From Bradyrhizobium jicamae (GTDB taxonomy: Bacteria; Pseudomonadota; Alphaproteobacteria; Rhizobiales; Xanthobacteraceae), in assembly GCF_018130215.1 (NCBI RefSeq), contig NZ_JAFCKQ010000012.1, positions 1-64,000 on the forward strand: 64,000 bases of DNA, in the 5' to 3' direction. A program made the position numbers and the translations under genes. The notes under the pieces were generated by a model. It made no database searches, had not been told where the DNA came from, and saw only the letters and a list, made by a program, of their open reading frames with translations. Below are positions 54,863 to 61,960 of this stretch, one piece after another (position 1 is the stretch's first letter; every line of letters begins with the position of its first letter).

Positions 54863-56625
54863 TGCAGCCCCCACTTGGCACGGTGAACCGCCTGCATCTC
54901 ATCCATCACGGTAGGCCGGGCGTCGCGCTGGGCCTGCAGCAAGTCGGCGACCTTGATGCCCTCGCCGAGCCGGCTGTGCTTGTAGTTTTCGAGCTTGGCG
55001 CGATCCTGCAGAACCTGCAGCAACTCGGCATTGGCCGATCGGAACGGCGACAACGGCCCTTCGAGCAGTTCGAGTGCATGCGGTGCCGGCAGTTCGACGG
55101 TGCGGGCATCGCCGTTGAGCCGCACGAGATAGGCGACACCGCCGACCATCACGTGGCTGGTCTCCATCGGCACCTTGACCGTGACGATCTTGCACCGAGA
55201 CGCATCCACGTATTGCGCGACACCGACCTTGCGCTCGACCTGCTGGCGCATAAAGCCCAGCATGCCGGGCTCGGCATCGGCGCCGATCTCCGGGTTCACT
55301 AGCACCATCGCGATCGCGCTGGCGTTGGCGTGGTCGTCGTGCTGGCCGCCGGGATGGGTGATCGAGGCGCCCTTGCGGATCAGCGTCAGCAGCTGGCGCC
55401 GCAGCTTGGACTGATCGAGCAACTCGACCTGTCCGGCATTGAGCGCGACCTCCAGCGATTCGTAGAACTCGGTGGCCGTCTGGTCGGTCACGACATAATC
55501 GAGCCCATGATCGGCGAAATCGCAGCGGAACACTTCGCCGGCGTAGGCATCGCCGTGAATCTGCCTGCAGCGATACTTCCGGGCGATGGCGGCCGCTCGA
55601 CCGACGAACAGACGCGGGTTGAATGGCGTAGGCTCGCCCTGATCAACTAGGACATCCTGCACCGCGACCCGACGCACCGGGTTCCAATGCGAGATCGACA
55701 GAACGGCGTCGTCAGAGCTGCCGCCCGACATGTCGATCGCGGCCAGGTAGTCGACGCCGGGTTCTGGAGCCAGCTCACGGCGGCCCGCGACGATGGCGGC
55801 CTCGACCTTGCCTTGGTCGAAGAAGGTGCCTTGCGGCGCTCCGGGGAGATTGTGATGCAGCCGGCGAAACTTCGCAGAGGGCAGACGGCGCCGCTGTCGA
55901 TCGAGATAGGCGCGGCCATCCGGCCAGCTCGCCAGTGACGGATTCGCTCGGAGATCGGGCTCCAGCTCGGCGAAGGCCGGATCGGTGCAGAGGTCGGCGC
56001 TGTACCAGCTGAAGAGCATGCTCTGGTCGGTGCCATCGATGCCGATCTTCTTCAGGTCGTGCAGCGGACAGCCTTCGGTGTCGAAGACGCTGTCGTATGA
56101 CGTGATCCACTGCAAGCAGTACCGCGTCGGGTCCGGCTGCAACGCCTCCAGCAAATCCCAGTCTGTGAAGCCGTGGATTTCGTCGTAACCGATAAACACG
56201 CCGGTCTTGCCGTGCTGGCCGATCGCGTTACCGGACGCCAGCACGCGCATGGTGCCGCGACCGTCCTTGCGCCTGATCTGATCGGAGAAGCATTCGAGAT
56301 CGGCGGCGAGGAGATCGGGGTTCGCCTCGATCAGTTTCTTGGCAAGGTCAAGGTCATCGCCAGCCTGTCCAGCATCGTTGGCGACCAAGAGAACATCGTT
56401 GCCCTGCGGCGCGTCGGCGAACAGCAGGCAGTAGAGCGCGGCCAGGATCAGGTCGAGCGACTTGCTGTTCTTCTTCCCGCGTCCAGCCAACACCATCGAG
56501 ATCGCGGAGTCCGGCGCGAAGGTCCGCTTGAAGATGTCCAGCCTGTACGGCTCGACCACCAGCGGCTGGCCGTCGAGCCACAAGAGCCCGGACAGGAACG
56601 TGTCGATCGTGATGCCGAAGTTCAT
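54859..56625 (-). CDS. terL: Large terminase subunit
   Basis: A 588-residue packaging motor. The ATPase domain has a Walker A-like LAGRGKKNSKS (residues 46-56) and Walker B VFIGYDE (Asp148, Glu149). The nuclease domain has the acidic triad in AAIDMSGG (Asp298), HGDAYAG (Asp359) and QHDDHANA (Asp430/431). Together they pump and cut DNA. ATG 56625 overlaps the stop of the upstream small-terminase candidate. All catalytic residues are intact, arguing that the packaging function is under selection. Confidence 0.9.
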   Translation of the reverse strand: MNFGITIDTFLSGLLWLDGQPLVVEPYRLDIFKRTFAPDSAISMVLAGRGKKNSKSLDLILAALYCLLFADAPQGNDVLLVANDAGQAGDDLDLAKKLIEANPDLLAADLECFSDQIRRKDGRGTMRVLASGNAIGQHGKTGVFIGYDEIHGFTDWDLLEALQPDPTRYCLQWITSYDSVFDTEGCPLHDLKKIGIDGTDQSMLFSWYSADLCTDPAFAELEPDLRANPSLASWPDGRAYLDRQRRRLPSAKFRRLHHNLPGAPQGTFFDQGKVEAAIVAGRRELAPEPGVDYLAAIDMSGGSSDDAVLSISHWNPVRRVAVQDVLVDQGEPTPFNPRLFVGRAAAIARKYRCRQIHGDAYAGEVFRCDFADHGLDYVVTDQTATEFYESLEVALNAGQVELLDQSKLRRQLLTLIRKGASITHPGGQHDDHANASAIAMVLVNPEIGADAEPGMLGFMRQQVERKVGVAQYVDASRCKIVTVKVPMETSHVMVGGVAYLVRLNGDARTVELPAPHALELLEGPLSPFRSANAELLQVLQDRAKLENYKHSRLGEGIKVADLLQAQRDARPTVMDEMQAVHRAKWGLQ

Positions 56626-56975
56626 GAGCTGGGCTCCACCTTGGTGGCCCAGCGCTCGGCGGGCGAACGGCGGATTTCCTGCTGCGGTGCCGATGCAGGC
56701 TTCGCCGATGGCTTCAACATCTGATTGATCAGGCGGCGCAGCTCGATCGTATCGCCGCCGGCACTCTCCAGCGCCTCGGCACGGAACACCATCGAGGCTA
56801 GGTTGCTGGCCCAGACCTCATCGGCCTCTGTCGGTGGCCGGCCCAGTCCGCCGATCAGCTTAGTCGCGATCGCACGGCGGCGCCGCTCCGCTGCCTTCAG
56901 TGCACGGCCCATCTTTGACCGGCCATCAATCGGCTCAGCGAAGTAGCGCAAGGCGTTCTCGGTCAGCTTCGGCAC
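56622..56975 (-). CDS. Probable small terminase subunit
   Basis: A 117-residue helical protein that overlaps the large terminase gene by ATGA, the place of the small subunit that recognises the packaging site. It starts PKLTENALRYFAEPIDGRSKMGRALKAAERRRRAIATKLIGGLG; the basic helix is consistent with DNA binding. GTG 56975 with GGAG 8 bases upstream is chosen over a TTG 18 codons earlier that lacks a ribosome site. The call rests on position and composition, not on a family signature. Confidence 0.55.
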   Translation of the reverse strand: MPKLTENALRYFAEPIDGRSKMGRALKAAERRRRAIATKLIGGLGRPPTEADEVWASNLASMVFRAEALESAGGDTIELRRLINQMLKPSAKPASAPQQEIRRSPAERWATKVEPSS

Positions 56976-57047
56976 GGCGGACTCCAATGCGCTCGGTAAC
57001 CGGCGAATAAACCATCGATACCCGGCCAATACCCGGCCGATATCTCA

Positions 57048-57076
57048 TATATACTTCGGCATGAGACTTGCATAAA
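57048..57076 (-). promoter_or_regulatory. Candidate leftward promoter of the terminase operon
   Basis: On the minus strand TTTATG (57076-57071) and TATATA (57053-57048) are 17 bases apart in the most AT-rich stretch of the region. Two ATACCCGGCC direct repeats (57018-57038, plus strand) lie just downstream, where a repressor could block elongation. The -35 match is weak. Confidence 0.35.
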
Positions 57077-57337
57077 GCCGCCGCACGTTCACAAGGCTTT
57101 GAACATGTTGACGTTTCTACACCATCTTGGTGCAGTTCGGGCTTTTGTTCCTAGGCAAAGATCCCCATGGGGTCTAGGAAGGCCAGCGGAGCCCGTACAG
57201 CGCCCCGGCGGGTGGCCCGGTGTCCGAGGCCAGCCAGGATCGCCGAGCGCATGGGCGAGGCCGGGGCGGGGAAGCTAAGCGGTGTCGGTGCCGGCCCTGT
57301 TGACTGGTGGTCGCCCGACACGACTGCATGACGATAT

Positions 57338-57368
57338 TTAGGCGGTCACATCTGACGACCGCCTAAAG
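57338..57368. repeat. Inverted repeat site A beside the recombinase
   Basis: TTTAGGCGGT (57338-57347) and ACCGCCTAAA (57359-57368) flank an 11-base spacer. The same arms with the same spacer length recur 83 bases away (site B). The total of 31 bases is close to the 28-34 bases bound by serine recombinase dimers. Confidence 0.65.
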
Positions 57369-57418
57369 GCGCAGACATGCGAAGGCCGGGCTCGTGGCCC
57401 GGCCCGTGGTCGAGATCG

Positions 57419-57453
57419 ATTTAGGCGGTAACCGTGATCAACCGCCTAAATCA
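57419..57453. repeat. Inverted repeat site B beside the recombinase
   Basis: The same 10-base arms as site A, TTTAGGCGGT (57421-57430) and ACCGCCTAAA (57442-57451), around a different 11-base spacer; two flanking bases on each side extend pairing to 12. It ends 10 bases from the stop codon of the serine recombinase gene. It may also act as a transcript end for that gene. Confidence 0.65.
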
Positions 57454-57462
57454 GGCTGGTGA

Positions 57463-58155
57463 TCAGTCCAATCGCTCCAGCACGCGAGCGACCTGCACCG
57501 CGGACCATGTGCCGTTGCCGCGCGCGGTCGGGATACCCTGCGCATTGAGACCGGCCGCGATCTCCCGCAGGCTCGTTTTCCCGGCATCCTGCAGCGCCTT
57601 GATCGCCGGGGCGATGTCTGCAGCCCTTGCGGCCGAGCGCGCCTGTAGCGCCTTCCTAGAGGCTTCCCGCATCTTGCGTCCCGGCACGACGCCGCGGAAG
57701 CCGCCGAGCACTGTGCCGCGCTTCTTCGCCGCGGACAGCGCCTTCTTGGTTCGGTCGGAGATCAAGCCCGCCTCCAGCTCGGCCACGGCCACCATTTGCT
57801 GGAGCATGAACCGGCCGGTCGCGCCCTCGATCGCCGGCAGGTCGGCGAAGCGAACGTCGACGCCGGCCTCTAGCAGGCGCGATAGGAAGGCCACCGAGCG
57901 CGTCAAGCGGTCGACCTTGCTGACAACGAGGGCGGCGCGATGCAGCCTCGCTGCGGCCAGCGCCTGCTCTAGCGCGGGCCTGTCGGAACGCTTGCCCGAC
58001 TCGATCTCGGTGAACTCGCCGACGATCGACCAATCGCCGCCGTTGAGATACGTCCTGACGGCCTCGTGCTGGGCCTCGATGCCGAGCCCGCTCTTTCCCT
58101 GCTTGCCGGTGGAAACCCTGTAATAGGCGATGAACTTGCCGTTATGCTGCGCCAT
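57463..58155 (-). CDS. Serine recombinase (resolvase/invertase type)
   Basis: A 230-residue small serine recombinase. The catalytic Ser15 is in FIAYYRVSTGKQGKSGLGIEAQ; further marks are GKRSDRPALEQALAAARLHRAALVVSKVDRLTRS and the dimer helix region around RFMLQQMVAVAELEAGLISDRTKKAL; a C-terminal helix-turn-helix is in SLREIAAGLNAQGIPTARG. It cuts and rejoins DNA at paired sites. ATG 58155. Paired inverted repeats lie directly after the gene and three dyads directly before it. In the element it could resolve multimers or invert or exchange DNA. Confidence 0.88.
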   Translation of the reverse strand: MAQHNGKFIAYYRVSTGKQGKSGLGIEAQHEAVRTYLNGGDWSIVGEFTEIESGKRSDRPALEQALAAARLHRAALVVSKVDRLTRSVAFLSRLLEAGVDVRFADLPAIEGATGRFMLQQMVAVAELEAGLISDRTKKALSAAKKRGTVLGGFRGVVPGRKMREASRKALQARSAARAADIAPAIKALQDAGKTSLREIAAGLNAQGIPTARGNGTWSAVQVARVLERLD

Positions 58156-58175
58156 AGTCGCCTCGTTACAAACAT

Positions 58176-58250
58176 CTCAACGTTCGTTGAGGTATTCGTA
58201 ACACCATCCGTGCTGGTGTTCAAGAGCGGTAACTCCAAGTTACCACTCTT
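58176..58250. promoter_or_regulatory. Three consecutive dyads upstream of the recombinase
   Basis: CTCAACG/CGTTGAG (58176-58191), AACACCA/TGGTGTT (58200-58220) and AGAGCGGTAACT/AGTTACCACTCT (58223-58249, one mismatch) stand one after the other 20-95 bases before the recombinase start. The arms differ, so they may bind different proteins or form RNA hairpins. The following 58251-58434 has one protein-like frame on the minus strand without a good start. Confidence 0.55.
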
Positions 58251-58434
58251 GTCTGGTCGCGGTGGTCTGGTCGGTGCGGTCGCGGATGTCGGTGGCGTGG
58301 TCGATCGCGACGGGCAGGGTGTCGGTGTCGACATCCTCGATCGGGCGCAACCACACTTCGATGGCGGTCGAAGTAAAATATTCCGGGGCGAGGGGGTCTG
58401 TTGTCGCCCTCTATGCCGGCGGGTGCGTACTGGC

Positions 58435-58734
58435 TTACCCGAGCCGCACACGAACCAGCAGTTGGATGAAGTCGGTCAGCCAACCATAGACCACGCGCTT
58501 ATCCTCATCGCTGAGCGGGTTGCCGTCGGAATCGACAAGTCTATTGACGAAGACTTCCCCAGTACTGGCCACGGCACTCAAGGCTCTGCGGTGGCGCCTG
58601 CGGGCAAAGAAACCACCGTCACGATCCAGCACCACTTCTGCGAGATGAAGACCAGCGGCAACTGCTTGATCGAAGGCCGCCCGGTTTGCGGGGTTGGCGT
58701 TGGCCTGCGCTTGCATCTGCTCGTGCGTGATCAT
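58435..58734 (-). CDS. Phage hypothetical protein
   Basis: A 99-residue protein. Residues 1-30 are helical (THEQMQAQANANPANRAAFDQAVAAGLHLAEVVLD), then RDGGFFARRRHRRAL and a region with acidic Asp repeats (NRLVDSDGNPLSDEDKRVVYGWLTDFIQLLVRVRLG). ATG 58734. It belongs to the right-hand leftward gene group. No family recognised. Confidence 0.6.
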   Translation of the reverse strand: MITHEQMQAQANANPANRAAFDQAVAAGLHLAEVVLDRDGGFFARRRHRRALSAVASTGEVFVNRLVDSDGNPLSDEDKRVVYGWLTDFIQLLVRVRLG

Positions 58735-58744
58735 GATGCCGAAG

Positions 58745-59005
58745 CTACTCCAGCGTGTCGCCCAAGTCGGTCCGTTTCATCAACTTGATCGCCAGATAGC
58801 TGCGCCTGAAGAACGACATCTTGCTTCCGACATAAGCGGCGTATCGCATCACGCTCGCATCCCGCTGCTGGCTGTCTGCGTCAGGATGAGCTTTGAGCCA
58901 CGTTTGGTAGAGCTCGACGAGGTGGGCAATTCGCCAATCGGCAAGTTCCATCGCCTCGTTGTAGCGAGGGTGCTTCATATTTAACGGAGTTGGAGTGTCT
59001 TGCAT
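58745..59005 (-). CDS. Phage hypothetical protein
   Basis: An 86-residue helical protein (MQDTPTPLNMKHPRYNEAMELADWRIAHLVELYQTWLKAHPDADSQQRDASVMRYAAYVGSKMSFFRRSYLAIKLMKR). ATG 59005 follows GGGGG at 8 bases and is preferred over a GTG eleven codons earlier. It ends 10 bases before the next gene start in the same leftward group. No family recognised. Confidence 0.6.
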   Translation of the reverse strand: MQDTPTPLNMKHPRYNEAMELADWRIAHLVELYQTWLKAHPDADSQQRDASVMRYAAYVGSKMSFFRRSYLAIKLMKRTDLGDTLE

Positions 59006-59041
59006 CTTGTCGCCCCCGCCCATCAACCTGATTGACACGAA

Positions 59042-59251
59042 TCACCAGAAGCCTAGCGTGGAGGTGACCGCCGCCCCGGAGGGCATCCAGAGCGACGGCC
59101 CGCGCTCACCAAGCTCGGCGATACCCGAAGCCGTTCCCGTAGCAGCGGGGACGGCTTTTCGCTGAGCCCTATCGGCGAATACGCGCCGAACAGTTGATGC
59201 AGGGTGACGCGCGAACGATTCGTCCGCAACAGAAAATGGCACCATCCCCAC
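59042..59251 (-). CDS. Possible small phage protein
   Basis: A 69-residue open frame ending 36 bases before the next leftward gene. Its second half (PAATGTASGIAELGERGPSLWMPSGAAVTSTLGFW) looks protein-like, but GTG 59251 and ATG 59245 both lack a good ribosome site, and an opposite-strand frame over the same DNA is also open. Kept as a possibility only. Confidence 0.3.
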   Translation of the reverse strand: MGMVPFSVADESFARHPASTVRRVFADRAQRKAVPAATGTASGIAELGERGPSLWMPSGAAVTSTLGFW

Positions 59252-59393
59252 AGTTGCCAGAGGCGCGAATCAGTGCCGGTTGCGTTGGGTGATTCGCCCC
59301 TGCGACCTCCGCCAATAAACCCTTAACCATCACCCTGAAGGATCGCGGCCAAGGCGCACTTGCGCTGAGAATCGTAATCTGAGGAACTTGATC

Positions 59394-59570
59394 ATGGACA
59401 ACTACACCCAGTACCTGCTCGATCAGCGCGAGGTCTATGTGCGCCTGAAGGCAATGCCGTTTGCGTGGTCTGATGACTATCCGGCGACTCCAGAGGATGT
59501 CGCTCGTGTTCGGCTTCGGTATGACGAGGCGATTGCCGCCATCGATATCGCGCTCAACATGAGGCAGTAG
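59394..59570 (+). CDS. Small rightward phage protein
   Basis: A 58-residue protein (MDNYTQYLLDQREVYVRLKAMPFAWSDDYPATPEDVARVRLRYDEAIAAIDIALNMRQ), the only credible plus-strand gene in the element. ATG 59394 has GAGGA 8 bases upstream. Being opposite to all neighbours, with its own promoter region (59252-59380), it is a candidate early or lysogeny-expressed gene. No family recognised. Confidence 0.6.
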   Translation: MDNYTQYLLDQREVYVRLKAMPFAWSDDYPATPEDVARVRLRYDEAIAAIDIALNMRQ

Positions 59571-59600
59571 TGTGCCCGCGCGGTCGCTGTCGGCGCCGCG

Positions 59601-60005
59601 CTACGCCGCCACCGGCACGTCATCGAGCGAGGCCAGGATCGCCAGAGCCTTCTTCACCTGCCGCTGGCTCAGGGTGTAGTCGGTCTCGTGGAAGGCGACC
59701 ATCTCCTCGCAATAGGTGCGGTCCTTCACATCGAGGTTGCCGGACTTGGCGGCATCGAGCAGTCGATCGAGCAGTCGCCGAGATGCAGCTCGCCGTAGTT
59801 CGGCATGGCGGCGTTCAAGCGCGCGCTCGACGGCGCGCTCCTCGGCTTCCTCGGCTTCGCGTTGCTCCTCCAGCTCGGCCCAGCGCGCGGCGTCCTGCTC
59901 GGCTTGCTGCTTGGCCTGCAGGTTGGCCCAATGTTCCTCGGCGGCTTCGTCGAGTAGAGCCTGCCAGTATTCGTCGTCATCGATCATCGGGTTCGGGTCG
60001 ATCAT
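59601..60005 (-). CDS. Phage coiled-coil protein
   Basis: A 134-residue protein with a very acidic, coiled-coil central part (WANLQAKQQAEQDAARWAELEEQREAEEAEERAVERALERRHAELRR) and a C-terminal helical segment (TLSQRQVKKALAILASLDDV). ATG 60005 follows GGAGG at 8 bases. Long charged helices like this occur in scaffold and replication-accessory proteins. No family recognised. Confidence 0.65.
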   Translation of the reverse strand: MIDPNPMIDDDEYWQALLDEAAEEHWANLQAKQQAEQDAARWAELEEQREAEEAEERAVERALERRHAELRRAASRRLLDRLLDAAKSGNLDVKDRTYCEEMVAFHETDYTLSQRQVKKALAILASLDDVPVAA

Positions 60006-60047
60006 GCCGCTGGCCTCCATGCTGGGCGCCGGGCGCATCGGGTTTCC

Positions 60048-60998
60048 CTACGCGGCCTCGCGCCACTGGCTGACGATGCGTGTTCCGGCCTTGATGGTGA
60101 TGCCGGTGATGCCGAACACCCTGAAGTCGATGCCGTCGGTGTCGAGCGGCTCGATGGCCCGCACCATGATCGGCCTCGGCAATGTTCCAGCCTTCTTGCG
60201 CCGGTAGTAGCTGGCCTTGCTCATGCCGAGAGACTGCCAAGGTGTGAGACTCTTTTGCGTGACGCTAAATCCCGTCACTGCACCTATGACTCTTATAGGC
60301 GATGACGGGTTTTTCCGTCTCGCTCGGAGTCTCACGTTCCGCTTTGCAGTCTGTTCCCTGACGTGCGCCTTCTTCTGCTCCGCCGTCAGGTTCAATGTAG
60401 GCCGGCCAGCCTTGCTGCCGGAACTGTTTGCGGCCCTGCGCCGCCTCTGGCACGCCGCATTCTTCTCGCGCCTCAGGTCGTCCCGTACCTTGTGATCCGG
60501 ATCATCCTCGGCGCCGATGAATCGCAGGCCGAGAGTAGTGCGGTCGCTGACGGTAATCACGAGCACGGCGGCGCACTGGTCATCGTTCCAGCGCTTGTTG
60601 GTGGTCCCGGTGCCGGCGATGATCTTGTCGAGCTCGGCCGGCTTCAGCCATGGTGCCCATTTCCGGCACCAGTTCCTGACGCTGCGCTTCGGATTGTTCG
60701 GACTGGCCAGGAAGGCCATGTCGGCACCCCATGCAAGGATGCGCTGGCCTCGGATGTTCTGCGGTAGAACATCCCAGCCACGATGGGCGAAGATCTTCTT
60801 CGCGTCAGCAAGCCGACCGGCGGCGCGGATGGCGCGGGTGTGGGAGTTGTCGGTGTTGCCGCCGATGTCGTGGATCTGCTCGAAGCGCTCGGCATCTTCG
60901 CGAGCAGCCGCGGCGAAGGCGAGGTTGATTTCGTCGAGCCGATCGGCATCGTCGGCTTGATCTTCGGCATGCAGGCGAATAGATGAGAAGGAGTTCAT
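60048..60998 (-). CDS. Phage DNA-binding protein, C-terminal HTH
   Basis: A 316-residue protein. A conserved-looking block (NWCRKWAPWLKPAELDKIIAGTGTTNKRWNDDQCAAVLVITVSDRTTLGLRFIGAEDD) is followed by a highly basic linker, and near the C-terminus LTPWQSLGMSKASYYRRKKAGTLP resembles a helix-turn-helix of the resolvase/excisionase kind. It should bind DNA. Being the largest protein of the right-hand group, a role in replication or in control of the element is plausible. ATG 60998. Family not recognised. Confidence 0.65.
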   Translation of the reverse strand: MNSFSSIRLHAEDQADDADRLDEINLAFAAAAREDAERFEQIHDIGGNTDNSHTRAIRAAGRLADAKKIFAHRGWDVLPQNIRGQRILAWGADMAFLASPNNPKRSVRNWCRKWAPWLKPAELDKIIAGTGTTNKRWNDDQCAAVLVITVSDRTTLGLRFIGAEDDPDHKVRDDLRREKNAACQRRRRAANSSGSKAGRPTLNLTAEQKKAHVREQTAKRNVRLRARRKNPSSPIRVIGAVTGFSVTQKSLTPWQSLGMSKASYYRRKKAGTLPRPIMVRAIEPLDTDGIDFRVFGITGITIKAGTRIVSQWREAA

Positions 60999-61059
60999 GG
61001 TGCTTGTTCCACCGTGAGCCGTTGGTGTCGAGCGCGGAGTGATGGCCGCTCTCTCTTTG

Positions 61060-61088
61060 AAGGCCCTCGGTATCCAGCCGGGGGCCTT
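61060..61088. terminator. Hairpin between right-end genes
   Basis: AAGGCCCTCGG (61060-61070) pairs with CCGGGGGCCTT (61078-61088) with one G-U pair and a 7-base loop. It lies between the leftward 61165-61422 gene and the 60998 start. U-runs are short on both strands, so ending may be partial. Confidence 0.45.
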
Positions 61089-61164
61089 CTGCTATTCAGA
61101 TAGTCATCTGCAAAGGGTTCCCCAAACGATCTCTATGCGGCGCATGTCGCTCATGGCTTCGCCC

Positions 61165-61422
61165 TCATTGCCGGCGCCCCATTGCAGCGTGGCACATGGC
61201 CTCCAGCTCATCGATCCTCGCGAGCGCGGCATCGACCTGCGCCGTCAGCGCGATGGCGCGATCGGCCGTGGCGGCCATCATACAGAGCACGTCAAGTGCA
61301 ACACTCTGCTGTTGGCTACTACCGTTCCGGATGAGGTGAACAAGACGCGGCATCATGGCCGCGTAGGGCGAGGCGTCGATCTTCTCGCGTATCGACTGCG
61401 GCATGATTGGCGTGTCGCTCAT
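61165..61422 (-). CDS. Phage hypothetical protein
   Basis: An 85-residue helical protein (MSDTPIMPQSIREKIDASPYAAMMPRLVHLIRNGSSQQQSVALDVLCMMAATADRAIALTAQVDAALARIDELEAMCHAAM). ATG 61422 overlaps the stop of a short upstream frame (ATGA). The initiation region GGGCGAAGCCATGAGCGAC is repeated at 61152-61170 in front of another very short frame. No family recognised. Confidence 0.6.
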   Translation of the reverse strand: MSDTPIMPQSIREKIDASPYAAMMPRLVHLIRNGSSQQQSVALDVLCMMAATADRAIALTAQVDAALARIDELEAMCHAAMGRRQ

Positions 61423-61508
61423 GGCTTCGCCCCCATCAGCAACGCGGCGATCAGCCAGCGGGACTCCTTCGGCATCGGCTTTCGCAGCTCATAAACATCT
61501 TCAACCAA
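61419..61508 (-). CDS. Possible very small phage protein at the right end
   Basis: A 29-residue frame from TTG 61508 (GGAGG 5 bases upstream) reading VEDVYELRKPMPKESRWLIAALLMGAKP, its stop overlapping the next start by ATGA. Codon use matches the neighbours and the ribosome site is strong, but the length makes the call uncertain. It would be the first gene inside the right attachment site. Confidence 0.4.
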   Translation of the reverse strand: MVEDVYELRKPMPKESRWLIAALLMGAKP

Positions 61509-61565
61509 TTCATCCTCCTCGTGAGGCGAGGGACCGGATGCCTTTCGGATCAACGGGTTAACGTG

Positions 61566-61578
61566 AAGAGGTGGTTAA
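61566..61578. other. Candidate attR core
   Basis: AAGAGGTGGTTAA matches the left core at 45557-45569 exactly. GGACCGGAT at 61531-61539, 27 bases inside, is the complement of an arm-type candidate at the left end. Outside lie non-coding bases and then a conserved chromosomal gene at 61750. Confidence 0.75.
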
Positions 61579-61749
61579 GGAAAACAAGCCGTGAAGCCGA
61601 ATGCTCGAATTTGCGCGTGTCAAATAAGGCACAACGCCACATCCGTAACCGCACGTAGGCGTCGATTAAGATGCCATTAACCATACCCATCCTTAATTCA
61701 GGCGTCGCAGGGCAAATCATGTCCGTGCGGGGGCCAGAGAGAACGGAAT

Positions 61750-61944
61750 ATGGGCACCATCATCGAATTCCCGGCGGATGCGGCTACGCGGCGGCCGAGC
61801 GTGATGGACGACGCCAGCGAGAGCATGGGGACGGTGCTGATCCTTCCCGTGGTCCGGATCGAACGCGCTGTCGAGGAAACCGGCGGCGGGCGCGGACCGG
61901 AACAGGGCACTGCGCCGGGCCGGCGTCGCCGACGGCGCTCCTGA
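61750..61944 (+). CDS. Small conserved basic-tailed protein
   Basis: A 64-residue protein (MGTIIEFPADAATRRPSVMDDASESMGTVLILPVVRIER) with a Gly/Pro/Arg-rich tail ending RRRRRRS. ATG 61750 follows GAGAGAACGG. I have an impression of similar small proteins in Bradyrhizobium upstream of a lipoprotein gene, as here. It ends 16 bases before the next start and is likely co-transcribed. Function unknown. Confidence 0.65.
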   Translation: MGTIIEFPADAATRRPSVMDDASESMGTVLILPVVRIERAVEETGGGRGPEQGTAPGRRRRRRS

Positions 61945-61960
61945 TCGCGGGCATGCGGCC

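Larger units (their letters stand above)
56976..57462. other. Non-coding control region of the element
   Basis: About 490 bases between the terminase operon and the serine recombinase gene with no supported gene. It holds a candidate leftward promoter, the direct repeat ATACCCGGCC (57018-57027 and 57029-57038), two matching inverted repeats and a GC-rich hairpin GGCCGGGC/GCCCGGCC (57385-57405). The density of symmetric elements points to recombination, packaging or replication control. Confidence 0.55.
45557..61578. mobile_element. Integrated phage-like element, capsid genes not found
   Basis: About 16.0 kb bounded by the 13-base direct repeat AAGAGGTGGTTAA. Just inside the left end is a tyrosine integrase with its excisionase-like partner; the packaging and tail genes follow (spike-base-like, tape measure, portal, large and probable small terminase), then a serine recombinase and a right-hand set with a DNA-binding protein. 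All genes but one point left and many overlap by ATGA. I find no major capsid, head protease, tail tube or lysis gene. Chromosomal genes resume on both sides. Confidence 0.85.

Noticed and set aside
58251..58434. A minus-strand frame ending near 58252 that reads like protein (VWLRPIEDVDTDTLPVAID)
   Set aside because: It has no ATG or TTG and no ribosome site before its only GTG, and an upstream stop limits it to about 38 codons. Not enough support.
58999..59164. A plus-strand frame overlapping the start of the 58745-59005 gene
   Set aside because: It starts at TTG with a poorly placed GGAG and is low in complexity; an equally uncertain minus-strand frame covers the same bases.
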